NCBI GenBank assembly: GCA_028283745.1
Contig: JAPWJZ010000008.1
Span: 651,762 to 715,761 of the forward strand
DNA length: 64,000 nucleotides
Source of the DNA: Micavibrio sp.
Lineage (GTDB): Bacteria > Pseudomonadota > Alphaproteobacteria > Micavibrionales > UBA2020
Direction of reading: 5' to 3'
Shown: in pieces, positions 52,367-61,693 of the stretch
Numbering within the stretch: position 1 is the first letter of the stretch
Layout: each line of letters begins with the position of its first letter
Notes under the pieces: model-generated
Told to the model about the DNA's origin: nothing
The model's database searches: none
Seen by the model: the letters and a program-made list of their open reading frames with translations, nothing else
Position numbers and translations under genes: made by a program

Positions 52367-53251
52367 TTACGCGGCCGAATAATCCATGTTGTCGAGGTCG
52401 GTGATAAGCCCCGGCCCCGCAGGGTTCCAGCCCAGCTTTTTGCGCGTTATGGCGCTGGAGCCTGTCATGTTCGCCGCGGCAAAATGGCTCATCGGCCCGA
52501 AATGCCCCGGCACTTCTTCGGGGGGAAGCGCCTTCAGCGGCATTTGCAGGCCGCGGGCCAGCGCTGCGGTAATTTCCTTTAACGTCAGGCCTTCCTCGGC
52601 AATGCCGTGGTAGCGCGCGCCCGCTTCATTCTTTTCAAGGGCAAGGCGGTAAAGCCGCGCAATATCCAAAACATGTGCCGCTGCCCAGCGGTTCTGCCCG
52701 TCGCCGACATAGGCAATAACGCCTTTCTGGCGCGCCGCCGCCAGCAGGTATGACACCAGGCCCTGTTTGCGCGTGTCATGAATTTGCGACAGCCGCACCA
52801 CGCCGGCGCGCACGCCCTTCAGCGATAGCGCTGTTTGCTCCGACACGCGCGGAAACGGGAAGTCGGGGCGTATCGCCGCCTCCTCGGTCGGAAGGCCGCC
52901 GCCCGCGCCGATACCTGCAAGCCCGCCAGTGGCAATAAACGGCCGGTCTGAACCGGCCAGCACCGCGCCCATGGCTTCAATTGCGCGTTTATCAATGGCG
53001 CAATTTTCCGCAAATTTGGAGAAGTCATGGATGAAGCCCAAGTGAATGACGCCGTCAGATGCAGCCGCGCCTGCGCGCAGGCTTTCGGTATCTTCCAGCG
53101 AACCGCGCTGGACATCGGCGCCTGCGGCTGCCAGCGCTTTTGCGCCGTCATCCGAGCGGGCAAGGCCAAGCACCTTATGCCCCGCGGCAATCAATTCTTT
53201 AACGACGGGCGTTCCGATAAAGCCGGTGGCGCCTGTAACAAATACACGCAT
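52367..53251 (-). CDS. NAD-dependent epimerase/dehydratase-type SDR
   Basis: The 294-residue extended SDR begins M-R-V-F-V-T-G-A-T-G-F-I-G, the NAD(P)-binding glycine motif. Later segments include I-H-L-G-F and V-R-L-S-Q-I-H. The canonical Y-x-x-x-K of the active site is not obvious, so the catalytic class is uncertain. It is divergent from the XRE regulator at 53364, and the 112-base gap between them is the likely control region. Substrate is unknown. Confidence 0.82.
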   Translation of the reverse strand: MRVFVTGATGFIGTPVVKELIAAGHKVLGLARSDDGAKALAAAGADVQRGSLEDTESLRAGAAASDGVIHLGFIHDFSKFAENCAIDKRAIEAMGAVLAGSDRPFIATGGLAGIGAGGGLPTEEAAIRPDFPFPRVSEQTALSLKGVRAGVVRLSQIHDTRKQGLVSYLLAAARQKGVIAYVGDGQNRWAAAHVLDIARLYRLALEKNEAGARYHGIAEEGLTLKEITAALARGLQMPLKALPPEEVPGHFGPMSHFAAANMTGSSAITRKKLGWNPAGPGLITDLDNMDYSAA

Positions 53252-53363
53252 TTCATTCTCCTGCAGGGTTTGCTGCGAACGGGTTAATGAAACTATTATC
53301 GCGCCATGTTATACTCGTTAAAAGGGGCGACGTTATACGGGTATAATAAGTATCAGGATAAAG

Positions 53364-54254
53364 ATGGCGACGGCAAAAGAAAACAAGCTGGGCGTTTATT
53401 TGCGCAGCAAGCGCGAAAAGCTGGACTCTGCGGCTTTAGGCTATCCGCAAACGCGCCGGCGCACGCCGGGCCTGCGGCGTGAAGAAGTGGCGCAGCGCGC
53501 CAATGTCAGCATCACATGGTACACGCTGCTGGAACGGGGGCGCGGCGGCGCGCCTTCCGCCAGCGTCATCGACCGCATTGCCCGCGCCCTGCTGCTGACG
53601 GATGCGGAGCGGGAGCATGTATTCCTGCTGGCCTTGGGCCGCCCGCCCGAGCCGCATTATTTAGGCGCGCAGGAAGTAACACCGCGCCTGCAGCGCCTGC
53701 TGGATGTGCTGGAAACAAGCCCCGCCTTAATCCGCACGGCTACGTGGGATGTTGTTGCATGGAACCGCGCGGCATCCGTTGTGCTGTCGGACTACGGCAG
53801 TCTTGAACCCTCGCAGCGGAATATTTTGAAGCTGATGTTTGCCAATTCCCGCGTGCGTTCCGCCCAGACGGACTGGGAAGGGGTTGCGCGCTTTGTCGTC
53901 GCCGCCTTCCGCGCGGAAACGGCGCGGGCGGGCGCGACCGAAAGCGTCAAATCGCTTGTCGATGAACTTTCCGCCGTAAGCCCCGAATTCGAGATGATGT
54001 GGCGCGAAAATGACGTGCGCGTGCATGGCGAAGGCACCAAGAAGCTGCATCACCCGATTGCGGGTACGTTGACGATGGAATACTCCGGCTTCTCCGTCGA
54101 TAGCCGCCCCAACCTGAGCATGGTGGTCTATAACCCCGCAACGCCGGAAGATGCGGAGAAAATTAAACTTCTGCTGGCACGGGCCGGTAAAACGCCCGTT
54201 GCAAAACCGGCGGGCAAAAAACCCGCGAAGCGTAAGGCTAAAAAAGGCGCGTAA
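53364..54254 (+). CDS. XRE-family regulator with MmyB-like ligand domain
   Basis: The 296-residue product has an N-terminal helix-turn-helix (about 5-85: L-R-S-K-R-E-K, T-P-G-L-R-R-E-E-V-A-Q-R-A-N-V-S) and a MmyB-type ligand-binding region (T-W-D-V-V-A-W-N-R-A-A). The C-terminal 15 residues are Lys-rich. Such regulators often control a divergently encoded dehydrogenase, as here, so it probably controls the SDR at 52367. The ligand is unknown. Confidence 0.88.
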   Translation: MATAKENKLGVYLRSKREKLDSAALGYPQTRRRTPGLRREEVAQRANVSITWYTLLERGRGGAPSASVIDRIARALLLTDAEREHVFLLALGRPPEPHYLGAQEVTPRLQRLLDVLETSPALIRTATWDVVAWNRAASVVLSDYGSLEPSQRNILKLMFANSRVRSAQTDWEGVARFVVAAFRAETARAGATESVKSLVDELSAVSPEFEMMWRENDVRVHGEGTKKLHHPIAGTLTMEYSGFSVDSRPNLSMVVYNPATPEDAEKIKLLLARAGKTPVAKPAGKKPAKRKAKKGA

Positions 54255-54268
54255 ATATTGCCGCGGGT

Positions 54269-55321
54269 TTACCGGCGCGGGTTGCGTGAATTATCCCACG
54301 GGAACATGAATTCGCTTTGCGGGCGCGTGGCTTCCGGCGTTTCGGCAACGCGGGTGGCCTGCATGGGGGCATCCTTGTCTGGGTTGGTAATTTCAGCAAG
54401 GCCCTCTTTGCTGCCGTTAAAGCTGTAATCCGCCAACGCGTCAAATTCGCGGAAGACGCTGTATTGTTTTAATCGCAGCGCAATATTGCGGCCGGGCGTG
54501 GAATGCGTGGCCTGCATGGTACAGGTGCCAATGGTTTGCGACTGCACGTACTGGAAGATTGTTTTGGCGGCGCCGCCCTGCGCTGCGTTATACATGTCAA
54601 TCGCCATGCGGTGGTCGTTGGCGGTGTCCGCCCCGTAAATCTGCCACAGCAGCGTTACCTGTTTGGGAAATTGCTGCATATCCGCATTGGTAATCTGGTA
54701 CGAATACCACGGTGCCAGCGCATAGGCGAAAGCGCCTGCGCTGCCCCAGCCGCGGCCAATAATGCCTTTATACGCCATGGCAGGCACCGTGCCGCCGCCG
54801 AATGAATGACCGACGAAGCCGACGCGGGTTAAATCCATGCTGTTACCAAACTTCGCCACCGCCAGTTCAAACCCGTGCCAGATGACGTTGTAGCGACCAT
54901 CAATGGTGTCACCCAGCGTGGGGTAGGGTGCATAGACCACAATGTAGCCAAGGCTGACGATATGCGGCACAAACTGCGCATAAGCCACCTTCCAGTCCGT
55001 CGCACCATAGGCATGTGAAAAAAAGATGACGGGGCGCGGTGCGGCATCCCCGCCGGTCGGGAAAAAAACGGTGACATCCTTGCTGGTGGCAAGGTCGTTT
55101 TTAATCGTCTGCGTCTGCATGCCATACGGACCGTTTGCGCCGTAAATGCCCGCCGCTGGCGCGGCAATGCCGCCATCGCAGGGCGTGCCGTTTGCTTCCG
55201 GCGGGCCCTTCATGCCGTACATTTTGCTGAAAATGCCGGCAGGGGCTGATGTTGCCAGCAGGCAAAGCCCCAAGGCCGCCGCCAGAACGAAAAACCGCAT
55301 TGTTTTTACCCGTAAAAGCAT
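54269..55321 (-). CDS. Exported alpha/beta hydrolase
   Basis: The 350-residue product from the ATG at 55321 has a signal peptide and an alpha/beta hydrolase core with G-H-S-F-G-G-G containing the nucleophile serine; an oxyanion-type S-H-A-Y-G-A-T segment lies before it. The layout resembles dienelactone-hydrolase or polyester/lipase-like enzymes. The longer frame to 55471 overlaps the divergent csaA region and is not favoured. Substrate is not known. Confidence 0.8.
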   Translation of the reverse strand: MLLRVKTMRFFVLAAALGLCLLATSAPAGIFSKMYGMKGPPEANGTPCDGGIAAPAAGIYGANGPYGMQTQTIKNDLATSKDVTVFFPTGGDAAPRPVIFFSHAYGATDWKVAYAQFVPHIVSLGYIVVYAPYPTLGDTIDGRYNVIWHGFELAVAKFGNSMDLTRVGFVGHSFGGGTVPAMAYKGIIGRGWGSAGAFAYALAPWYSYQITNADMQQFPKQVTLLWQIYGADTANDHRMAIDMYNAAQGGAAKTIFQYVQSQTIGTCTMQATHSTPGRNIALRLKQYSVFREFDALADYSFNGSKEGLAEITNPDKDAPMQATRVAETPEATRPQSEFMFPWDNSRNPRR

Positions 55322-55408
55322 GAAAGCCTGTTCTTTTTGAAGGATAGTTGATGCTATTGATAAAATATATACTGCTGCCAAACCCAAACCCCTGCGCGGA
55401 GAAATGAT

Positions 55409-55765
55409 ATGTCCGAACAAGCCAAACCCGAAACCATCAGCTTTGACGATTTCATGAAGGTCGGCCTGCACTTCGGCACCGTCGTGCGGGCAGAGGTTTT
55501 CAAGGAAGCGCGCAAGCCCGCCTACAAGTTATGGATCGATTTTGGCGATGATATCGGCATCAGGCAATCGTCCTCCCAAATCACCGTGCGCTATACGCCG
55601 GAGGAGCTTATCGGCAAGCAGCTGCTCTGCGTCATCAACTTCCCGCCAAAACAGGTCGGCCCGTTTATTTCGCAGGTGCTGACCACGGGCGTGGATGATG
55701 AAACCGGCGCCACCGTGCTGGTGGTGCCCGAAGGCAAGGTCAAGAACGGCGCGCGGCTGCTGTAA
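55409..55765 (+). CDS. csaA: tRNA-binding protein CsaA
   Basis: The 118-residue product is the stand-alone EMAPII-like tRNA-binding domain: F-M-K-V-G-L-H-F-G-T-V-V-R-A near the start, S-S-S-Q-I-T, and L-C-V-I-N-F-P-P-K-Q-V-G-P-F. CsaA is a dimer that binds tRNA and was reported as a chaperone linked to secretion. An AGAAATG-type site and normal length support this start. Confidence 0.93.
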   Translation: MSEQAKPETISFDDFMKVGLHFGTVVRAEVFKEARKPAYKLWIDFGDDIGIRQSSSQITVRYTPEELIGKQLLCVINFPPKQVGPFISQVLTTGVDDETGATVLVVPEGKVKNGARLL

Positions 55766-55880
55766 AGTTCCATAGCACGATAAAAATACATCCGTATAAA
55801 ACGGCTGGCGGCTGCTAGGCAAAATTGCTATAGCTGAATCACGTTAAATTATCGCCATTATTTAAAAGGATTAATTCGAG

Positions 55881-56660
55881 ATGATGAAGAAAATGCTTTC
55901 CGCCGCGCTTGTTGCCGCAGCCCTTTATGCCGCCCCCGCCCATGCCGTGTCCGCGCCGGCGCAAACCTGCGCCAGCCTGCCGAACCATGATGCCCTGAAG
56001 AAAATGCTGATCGAGGCGCGCCAGCAGGACAACGGCGGCCTTAACCTTGACATGTGGGGCAGCATTGTTGACCGCAGCGGCAAAACCTGCGCTGTCGCCT
56101 TTACCGGCGAGACGGAAGACAGCCAGTGGCCGGGCAGCCGCATTATCTCGGCCCAGAAAGCAAACACCGCCAACGGCTTCAGCCTGAAAGGCCTCGCGCT
56201 CTCGACCGCGAACCTGTACAGCGCCGTGCAGCCGGGTGGCTCGCTCTTTGGCCTGCAGGAAAGCAACCCCGTGAACGCTGCTGCCGCTTATGAAGGCGAC
56301 ACCGCCACCTACGGTTCCGCCAAGGATCCGCTGGTGGGCAAGAAAATCGGCGGCGTGAACGTTTTTGGCGGCGGCCTTGCCTTGTATGACGCAAAGGGTG
56401 TTATCGTCGGCGCGCTGGGCGTGAGCGGCGATACGTCCTGCGCCGATCACAACATTGCATGGCGCCTGCGCAGCGCAATGAAGCTGGATTTCGTGCCGAA
56501 GGGCGTCAGCGCTGATGGCAACGACCAGATCATCTATGACCTTGAAGACGGCAAGAGCAAGGGCGGCTATGGCCACCCCACCTGCGGCGGCAAGGAAGCG
56601 GATGTTGCGGCCACCCTGCCGGCTTCCAGCAAGGTCGATGCACCTAAAAAGGCTGACTGA
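55881..56660 (+). CDS. GlcG/HbpS-family periplasmic protein
   Basis: The 259-residue product has a signal peptide (A-H-A cleavage near residue 23). The rest contains V-D-R-S-G-K, A-Q-K-A-N-T-A and a late G-G-G-L-A-L-Y-D-A-K-G-V-I-V-G-A-L-G-V-S-G-D, the pattern of the GlcG/HbpS fold. Members bind haem or small metabolites. Two cysteines late in the protein may pair. A terminator follows, so it is a single-gene unit. Confidence 0.85.
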   Translation: MMKKMLSAALVAAALYAAPAHAVSAPAQTCASLPNHDALKKMLIEARQQDNGGLNLDMWGSIVDRSGKTCAVAFTGETEDSQWPGSRIISAQKANTANGFSLKGLALSTANLYSAVQPGGSLFGLQESNPVNAAAAYEGDTATYGSAKDPLVGKKIGGVNVFGGGLALYDAKGVIVGALGVSGDTSCADHNIAWRLRSAMKLDFVPKGVSADGNDQIIYDLEDGKSKGGYGHPTCGGKEADVAATLPASSKVDAPKKAD

Positions 56661-56675
56661 TTTATAAGCCCGTTT

Positions 56676-56708
56676 AAAAAGCCGCCCTTGCAAAAGGGCG
56701 GCTTTTTT
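56676..56708 (+). terminator. Bidirectional terminator
   Basis: A 14-bp stem AAAAAGCCGCCCTT (56676-56689) and its complement (56694-56707) with a 4-base loop is followed by T residues. It ends the GlcG-like gene and overlaps the stop of the convergent epimerase gene. Confidence 0.85.
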
Positions 56709-57609
56709 ATGCGGCTTTTTCAGGGTAGGGCGGCGGCGGGCCTGCGGTGCCGAAGGTTTCAAGCTCCTGCAGCAGGCTTTTCAGGCTGTAGCGCGGCTCA
56801 TAGTTCAGCAGCGCGCGCGCCGCGGTGGTGCCAAGAATTTTGGGGCGGCGGCCAATATCCAGCCCGTGCTTTTCCGCGAGAGGCACAAAGCCGGCGTAGT
56901 GCCTTGCAAATGTGCTGCCGGGGCCGTCAATATCCCAGTTCGCCATGTCGGCCGCGGTATATTCATAGGCGCCGTCAAGGTCAACGGCAGGGGCAAGCCC
57001 GTGCAGCTGCATGCCTTTGCCCAGCAGGTCGATGGCCAGCAGCGTTGCCTGTTTCACATCGTCAATATGCACCGCGCCCTTCATGAACCATGCGGCCCAT
57101 TCGATGAAGTTTTTATACACCGCGCGGTTCCAGCCCGGAATAAAGGCACGGGGGCGCAAAATAACAATGTTCATGCCGTGGCGGTGCGCATAAGCGCGGC
57201 ACATCTCCTCGTTCAGCACTTTGGTATGGCCATAAACGCCGTATTTATCCTCGATGCTGGTGGAGGAAATGAAGACAAACTTTTTAACGCCGGCCTGCGC
57301 CGCCGCCTCCAGCGTATTGAAAGTGCCGGTCACGTTCAGGTCGTGGAATTCGGCGGGGGTCTTGCTGCCGTTGACTTCATGAATGCCGTGCCACGCTGCG
57401 ATATGCACCACAATATCCATGCCCTGCATTGTGCGCGCCAGCGTGTTGCGGTCCATGATGGATGCATGGACGAATTGCAGCAGTTCCGCCGGCCCCGCAA
57501 TTTTGGGCGGCTGCATGTCGATAACCGTTACCGCATGGTGCGCGGCGATAAGGTCCATGGTCAGGAGCGTGCCAAGGTCGCCCGAGCCGCCTGTCAGAAG
57601 AATACGCAT
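56707..57609 (-). CDS. NAD-dependent epimerase/dehydratase
   Basis: The 300-residue extended SDR begins M-R-I-L-L-T-G-G-S-G-D-L-G, the NAD motif. Later come V-V-H-I-A-A-W-H-G, S-S-T-S-I and Y-G-H-T-K, the last matching the Y-x-x-x-K catalytic pair. It probably acts on a nucleotide sugar or related sugar. The gene stands alone; the upstream divergent PH-domain gene is 129 bases away. Confidence 0.85.
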   Translation of the reverse strand: MRILLTGGSGDLGTLLTMDLIAAHHAVTVIDMQPPKIAGPAELLQFVHASIMDRNTLARTMQGMDIVVHIAAWHGIHEVNGSKTPAEFHDLNVTGTFNTLEAAAQAGVKKFVFISSTSIEDKYGVYGHTKVLNEEMCRAYAHRHGMNIVILRPRAFIPGWNRAVYKNFIEWAAWFMKGAVHIDDVKQATLLAIDLLGKGMQLHGLAPAVDLDGAYEYTAADMANWDIDGPGSTFARHYAGFVPLAEKHGLDIGRRPKILGTTAARALLNYEPRYSLKSLLQELETFGTAGPPPPYPEKAA

Positions 57610-57738
57610 GGCAGGCAGTATAACCCATTAGAATCAAAGCTTGGAAGGGTGAAATAAGGACAGGGAAGTGGTTTTGACATTTCCCCCTGCCGCATGCAAT
57701 TATGTGGAGCATTTTACCGATTGAAAGCCAGCGCGCCC

Positions 57739-58356
57739 ATGAACGACCGTACCCGTGACCATACGCAAGACAGCCTGCAGGGCCACCCGCTGGTCGAAAC
57801 GCCGCAGGTGCCGCGCCCCTTGAGCCGCTTTTTGCAGCAGACGCTGCTGCCGGATGAGGTGATTGTCCGCCGTGGCGAGTTTCACTGGGTCTATACCTTC
57901 CGCGCCTTTGTAACCGCGGTATTCTTTATCGGCCTCGGGCTTGGGGGGCAGGTTCTTATGCATTACCTCAACCAGCCCATGCCGGTGCGCGGCCAGCCCG
58001 CGCCTGTGGAGGCGGGCATTCGCCCGGTGGAGCTTATTCCGCCGCTGTTCGGCCTGTTCATCGGCGGTTTTTCCTTCCTCGCCCGCATGATTTATAAATG
58101 GACGACGGAAATTGTGCTGACCGACCAGCGCTTCCTGTATAAATCCGGCGTTTTTTCCATCCTCGTCTACAAGCTGGGCGTGCGCGAAATCAATTACTGC
58201 AACATCACGCAATCGCTGCTGGGCAATTTGCTGAACTATGGCCGCGTTTATATGGTGACCTATACGCTGGACGATAAAAATATTTACCTGCCGCCCATTG
58301 CCGGGCCGCACAGCTTCAGCACCGCTATCGAAAACGTCAAAAAACTGGGACATTAA
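57739..58356 (+). CDS. PH-domain (bPH2) membrane protein
   Basis: The ATG at 57739 gives 205 residues. Two membrane helices are seen near residues 52-76 and 100-120. A bPH2-type domain then follows with W-T-T-E-I-V-L-T-D-Q-R-F-L-Y-K-S-G-V-F-S. It is probably an inner-membrane protein with its PH domain in the cytosol. The HD-domain gene starts 5 bases later, so they form an operon. Confidence 0.85.
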   Translation: MNDRTRDHTQDSLQGHPLVETPQVPRPLSRFLQQTLLPDEVIVRRGEFHWVYTFRAFVTAVFFIGLGLGGQVLMHYLNQPMPVRGQPAPVEAGIRPVELIPPLFGLFIGGFSFLARMIYKWTTEIVLTDQRFLYKSGVFSILVYKLGVREINYCNITQSLLGNLLNYGRVYMVTYTLDDKNIYLPPIAGPHSFSTAIENVKKLGH

Positions 58357-58361
58357 ACAAC

Positions 58362-59006
58362 ATGCTTTCCGCCGACCTGCAAAAGTGGGATGAGCTTTTC
58401 CGCGCCAAAGCGGCAGATCTTTACCCCGCAACCGACCCCTCGCACGACTACCTGCACATCCGCCGTGTCGTGACGGCCGCCGTGAAGCTGGCCGAGGAGG
58501 AGGGCGCCGATTTGCACGTGGTGCTGCCTGCCGCGTATTTTCATGATTTCGTCAACGTGCCGAAAAACGACCCGCGCCGCAAGCAAGCGTCGCGACTGTC
58601 GGCGGAAGCGGCGGCGGAATACCTGGCCTCCGTCAATTACCCCGCGCAATACCTTGATGCCGTGAAGCACGCCATTGCCGCCCACAGCTTTTCCGCCGCC
58701 ATCCCCGCCGACACGATCGAGGCGAAAGTGGTGCAGGATGCCGACAGGCTCGACAGCCTTGGCGCCATCGGCATTGCACGCTGTTTTACCGTCAGCGCCT
58801 TCATGGGCCGCCCCTATTACATGGATGGGGATATACTGGCCGAAAGCCGCGCGCCGGATGACCAGAATTTCGCCATCGACCATTTCTATATCAAGCTGTT
58901 CAAAGTCGCCGAGATGCTGCAAACCAAATCTGCCCGTGCCGAAGGCGCGCGCAGGGCCGAGGTTATGCGCGGCTTTCTGCAACAGCTGAAGCAGGAAGCC
59001 GCCTGA
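58362..59006 (+). CDS. HD-domain phosphohydrolase
   Basis: The 214-residue product has the H-D residues of the HD superfamily: S-H-D-Y-L-H-I-R-R-V, A-A-Y-F-H-D-F and a late V-Q-D-A-D-R-L-D-S. It resembles the YedJ-type predicted nucleotide phosphohydrolases. Metal binding and phosphoester hydrolysis are likely; the substrate is unknown. Its stop overlaps the next gene by one base. Confidence 0.88.
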   Translation: MLSADLQKWDELFRAKAADLYPATDPSHDYLHIRRVVTAAVKLAEEEGADLHVVLPAAYFHDFVNVPKNDPRRKQASRLSAEAAAEYLASVNYPAQYLDAVKHAIAAHSFSAAIPADTIEAKVVQDADRLDSLGAIGIARCFTVSAFMGRPYYMDGDILAESRAPDDQNFAIDHFYIKLFKVAEMLQTKSARAEGARRAEVMRGFLQQLKQEAA

Positions 59007-59611
59007 TGGAGGCGCAAATTCGCCGGAAAGTGCGCCGCGCTTTAGGCGTGGTCGTCTTTTTCGCCATCGTCGTCGGCATTGCCGCCTCACAGATGCAAAA
59101 GGGCAGGGCCGCGCCGGAGGGTGATGCCGCGTTTCACCGCGCCTTCATGGCAGAACAGCAAACCGCGCGCGCCGCGGTAGATGCGCCGGCAGCGCAAATG
59201 CCCGCCGGTTTTACCGACCTTTTCCGCCGCGTGCTTGCCACCGTCATGAGCTTCAGCGCGGGCGACCCTGCCAGCGTGACGGACGGACGCATTTTTTTCA
59301 CCGAGCACGGCTGGGATGAATTTACCACCAGCCTGCATCAGGCCCGCTACGTCAACCCGCACGATGAACCCTATGCCAACATCAGCTTTGAAGTGACGCA
59401 AGGACCTGCGACGTATTCCACGCACATCGATGATAAATATAAAAACATGCTGCATGTCGCTGTCCTCGCGACGCAAAAGGTGCAGGATGAAAAAGGCAAA
59501 AGCCAGAAGGTGCGGCAGTTCTGCACCTTCGTGCTGGAAACGCCCGGTACCGGCAAGGCATTGCCGGAACGCATCCTGATCGAGAATGTTATCTGCGCTG
59601 CGGCAGACTAG
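59006..59611 (+). CDS. Membrane-anchored periplasmic protein, possibly IcmL/DotI-like
   Basis: The 201-residue product has one N-terminal membrane helix (about 14-31) and a periplasmic domain with F-F-T-E-H-G-W-D-E-F-T-T-S-L and F-E-V-T-Q-G-P-A. The F-T-x-x-G-W-x-x-F pattern recalls IcmL/DotI periplasmic domains, but no type IVB secretion genes are nearby, so the link is weak. It begins at the HD gene stop (TGATG) and ends one base before the convergent paralogue gene. Confidence 0.6.
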   Translation: MEAQIRRKVRRALGVVVFFAIVVGIAASQMQKGRAAPEGDAAFHRAFMAEQQTARAAVDAPAAQMPAGFTDLFRRVLATVMSFSAGDPASVTDGRIFFTEHGWDEFTTSLHQARYVNPHDEPYANISFEVTQGPATYSTHIDDKYKNMLHVAVLATQKVQDEKGKSQKVRQFCTFVLETPGTGKALPERILIENVICAAAD

Positions 59612-60073
59612 TCAATTCAGCCCGAAGGGCGGTTTTTTGTTGGGTTTTGCCTGCGGCTTGGGGCGTGACGTTTCAGGCGCCATGGGCTGGTACGCGCCCG
59701 CCTCCGCCTTCATCGGCTCCAGCCCCGCATCGCGGAAGATATAGACGAGTTCGGAAGCCAGGCGTTCCGCCCGCTCTTTCGTGTCCACGCGCGCAAGGTG
59801 CAGGTTTTTTGAAAGCTCGCCTTCAATCAACGGCTTTTCCTTGCCGGTGCCGATGTAATAACTTTTCAGCAGCCGGTGCAGCTCCGCCGTTTTCAGCGGG
59901 CTGGTGACATCCACATCGTCTTTCGAGCCGGACACGTAGAACAACACTTCCCACTTGCCGGGAGAAACATCATCCGGCGCGGGTTCAATGCTGAAGATGC
60001 TGTAATAGGCGCTGCCCGCAACGGCTTGTTCGAACTGGGCGGCATTCTTGCTTTTGGGCTTATCGTGCGGCAT
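59612..60073 (-). CDS. Unknown family, tandem paralogue A
   Basis: The ATG at 60073 gives 153 residues. The core aligns with the 60184 protein: A-Y-Y-S-I-F-S-I-E-P, W-E-V-L-F-Y-V-S-G-S, H-L-A-R-V-D-T-K-E-R-A-E-R-L, and L-V-Y-I-F-R-D-A-G-L-E-P-M. A Pro/Lys-rich tail follows. No signal peptide or known family is seen. It lies 110 bases downstream of its paralogue and ends next to the convergent 59006 gene. Confidence 0.7.
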   Translation of the reverse strand: MPHDKPKSKNAAQFEQAVAGSAYYSIFSIEPAPDDVSPGKWEVLFYVSGSKDDVDVTSPLKTAELHRLLKSYYIGTGKEKPLIEGELSKNLHLARVDTKERAERLASELVYIFRDAGLEPMKAEAGAYQPMAPETSRPKPQAKPNKKPPFGLN

Positions 60074-60183
60074 GGCCACTCTTCCCTAAAAATAAAAACG
60101 GCAAAACTGAATATGCCGTGATTATCCACCCCGAATCTGGGTCTGACAAGAGGGGGCGGGCAGGGGGGCAAGGAAAGGGGCGG

Positions 60184-60594
60184 TTAAGGCTTCGGCGGGG
60201 TATTGCGCGGCGGAGTGCAGTGCGCCATGGGCTGAATGCCTTCTTTGGCGAAAACATAGACCAGCTCGACCATCAGGTTTTTGGCGCGGGGCTCGCTATC
60301 CACGCCCGCAACGTAATGGTTTTTATCGGCCAGGCTTAAATCCGGCTTCTGGCTGCCAAGGTTTTTTTCCAGCAGGGTTTCGACCTTGCGCTGCGTCAGC
60401 GGGCAGATGGCATGCGGGTCATGCGCGGAACCGGACAGGAAAAAATCAACCTCCCACCGTTTGTCGCTTTCAAGCGATGGGCCGACGGAAATCATGCGGT
60501 AATAGGTGGGGCCTTGCGGCGCGGTGGCTTCAGCGGGGCGGCGGGCAAAAAAGTCGCGTGCCAGCGTGCTTAATTTTTGCAGTTTCTCGCGCAT
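60184..60594 (-). CDS. Unknown family, tandem paralogue B
   Basis: The ATG at 60594 (AGGGA site) gives 136 residues; a longer frame to 60660 is less likely. It shares Y-Y-R-M-I-S-V-G-P, W-E-V-D-F-F-L-S-G-S, H-Y-V-A-G-V-D-S-E-P-R-A and L-V-Y-V-F-A-K-E-G-I-Q-P-M with paralogue A. The N-terminus is basic and helical. Gene order B then A suggests duplication in place. Role unknown. Confidence 0.7.
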   Translation of the reverse strand: MREKLQKLSTLARDFFARRPAEATAPQGPTYYRMISVGPSLESDKRWEVDFFLSGSAHDPHAICPLTQRKVETLLEKNLGSQKPDLSLADKNHYVAGVDSEPRAKNLMVELVYVFAKEGIQPMAHCTPPRNTPPKP

Positions 60595-60827
60595 GCTATT
60601 CCCTGTAATGCCGTGTTTGGCAACAGGGGGTATTATTATGGATAGGTCGCTGACTTGCAAGCTTAATTAAAAACCTCCATCGTTTTCAGCCATATAGTAA
60701 AACAGGCGAACGCCTGATCAAATTTCCGGTCAACGTCATAGCCCTGCGCCTTATGATTGATTAGGCGGAAGCTTCATTCTATATCTGGCAGAGCATTTAA
60801 AAATATCACGGCAGGAGAAGTCATTAC

Positions 60828-61682
60828 ATGAAACGGTTTTTGCGGTTTGCGCTGCTGGCGGTGATTGGCTTCGTACTGGGTGGGGGCGTAGCCTACCTGA
60901 CGAAGCTGCGCCAGCCGCAGCCGCTCACCACTTCGTCTGCGGGCAGCAACAGCGCCGCAACGTCTTCATCCGGCACCTCCGTTGAAATGACGACGGATAC
61001 CAACGGCCGCGGCCACCTGAAATTAAAAACCGACCCGCTGCAGGATAAAATCGACGCTGCCAAAAAAGGCGAGGACGCGCCCAAAGTGTCCGAAGGCCTG
61101 ACGGATGCCGATGCAACCGTTGCGCCTGCGCCCGCAAAACCCGTTATGCGGCACGTGTCGCCAAATATAGGCCTTTACGTGCCCGGCACGTTTTCCCTGA
61201 CGGATACAGAAGGCCGCATCGTAACGGAAAAATCCTTCCCCGGTAAATTCCTGCTGGTCTTCTTCGGCTTCACCCATTGCCCGGATATTTGCCCCGTCAC
61301 GCTGGATAAAATGCGCAGCGCCATGGACAAGCTGGGTGACCTTGCCGGCAAGGTGCAGCCCATCTTCATTACCATCGATCCCGTGCGGGATACGCCGGAG
61401 GCCCTGAAGGCCTATTCCAGCCACTATGCAAAAGGTCTCGTCGCCCTGACCGGCACGGATAGCCAGATTGCCGATGCGGAGCAGTCCTACAAGGTGGTCG
61501 CCGAAAAAGCGCCGCTGGCGGGGGATGACTATACCTTCGACCATTCGGCCTATGTGTACCTGATGTCGCCGGAAAACCGGCTGGAGGAAGTGCTGCGCAT
61601 CGAGCAGGGGACGGATGCTGTTGTGGCAAAAATCCGGCCCTATCTCGACGGTTCGGCGAAGCAAAAGCCGCTGATGCCGTGA
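60828..61682 (+). CDS. SCO1/SenC-family copper protein
   Basis: The 284-residue product has a single N-terminal membrane anchor (about 5-24), a Thr/Ser-rich linker and a thioredoxin-like SCO domain with F-T-H-C-P-D-I-C-P (the CxxxC copper site) and the conserved histidine in F-D-H-S-A-Y-V-Y-L. SCO proteins deliver copper to the CuA site of cytochrome oxidase. No oxidase gene is adjacent. A terminator follows. Confidence 0.92.
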   Translation: MKRFLRFALLAVIGFVLGGGVAYLTKLRQPQPLTTSSAGSNSAATSSSGTSVEMTTDTNGRGHLKLKTDPLQDKIDAAKKGEDAPKVSEGLTDADATVAPAPAKPVMRHVSPNIGLYVPGTFSLTDTEGRIVTEKSFPGKFLLVFFGFTHCPDICPVTLDKMRSAMDKLGDLAGKVQPIFITIDPVRDTPEALKAYSSHYAKGLVALTGTDSQIADAEQSYKVVAEKAPLAGDDYTFDHSAYVYLMSPENRLEEVLRIEQGTDAVVAKIRPYLDGSAKQKPLMP

Positions 61683-61693
61683 TATGTAAACCG

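Noticed and set aside
59006..59611. Type IVB secretion (IcmL/DotI) system
   Set aside because: Only one protein shows a weak pattern match and no other dot/icm genes are in the window.
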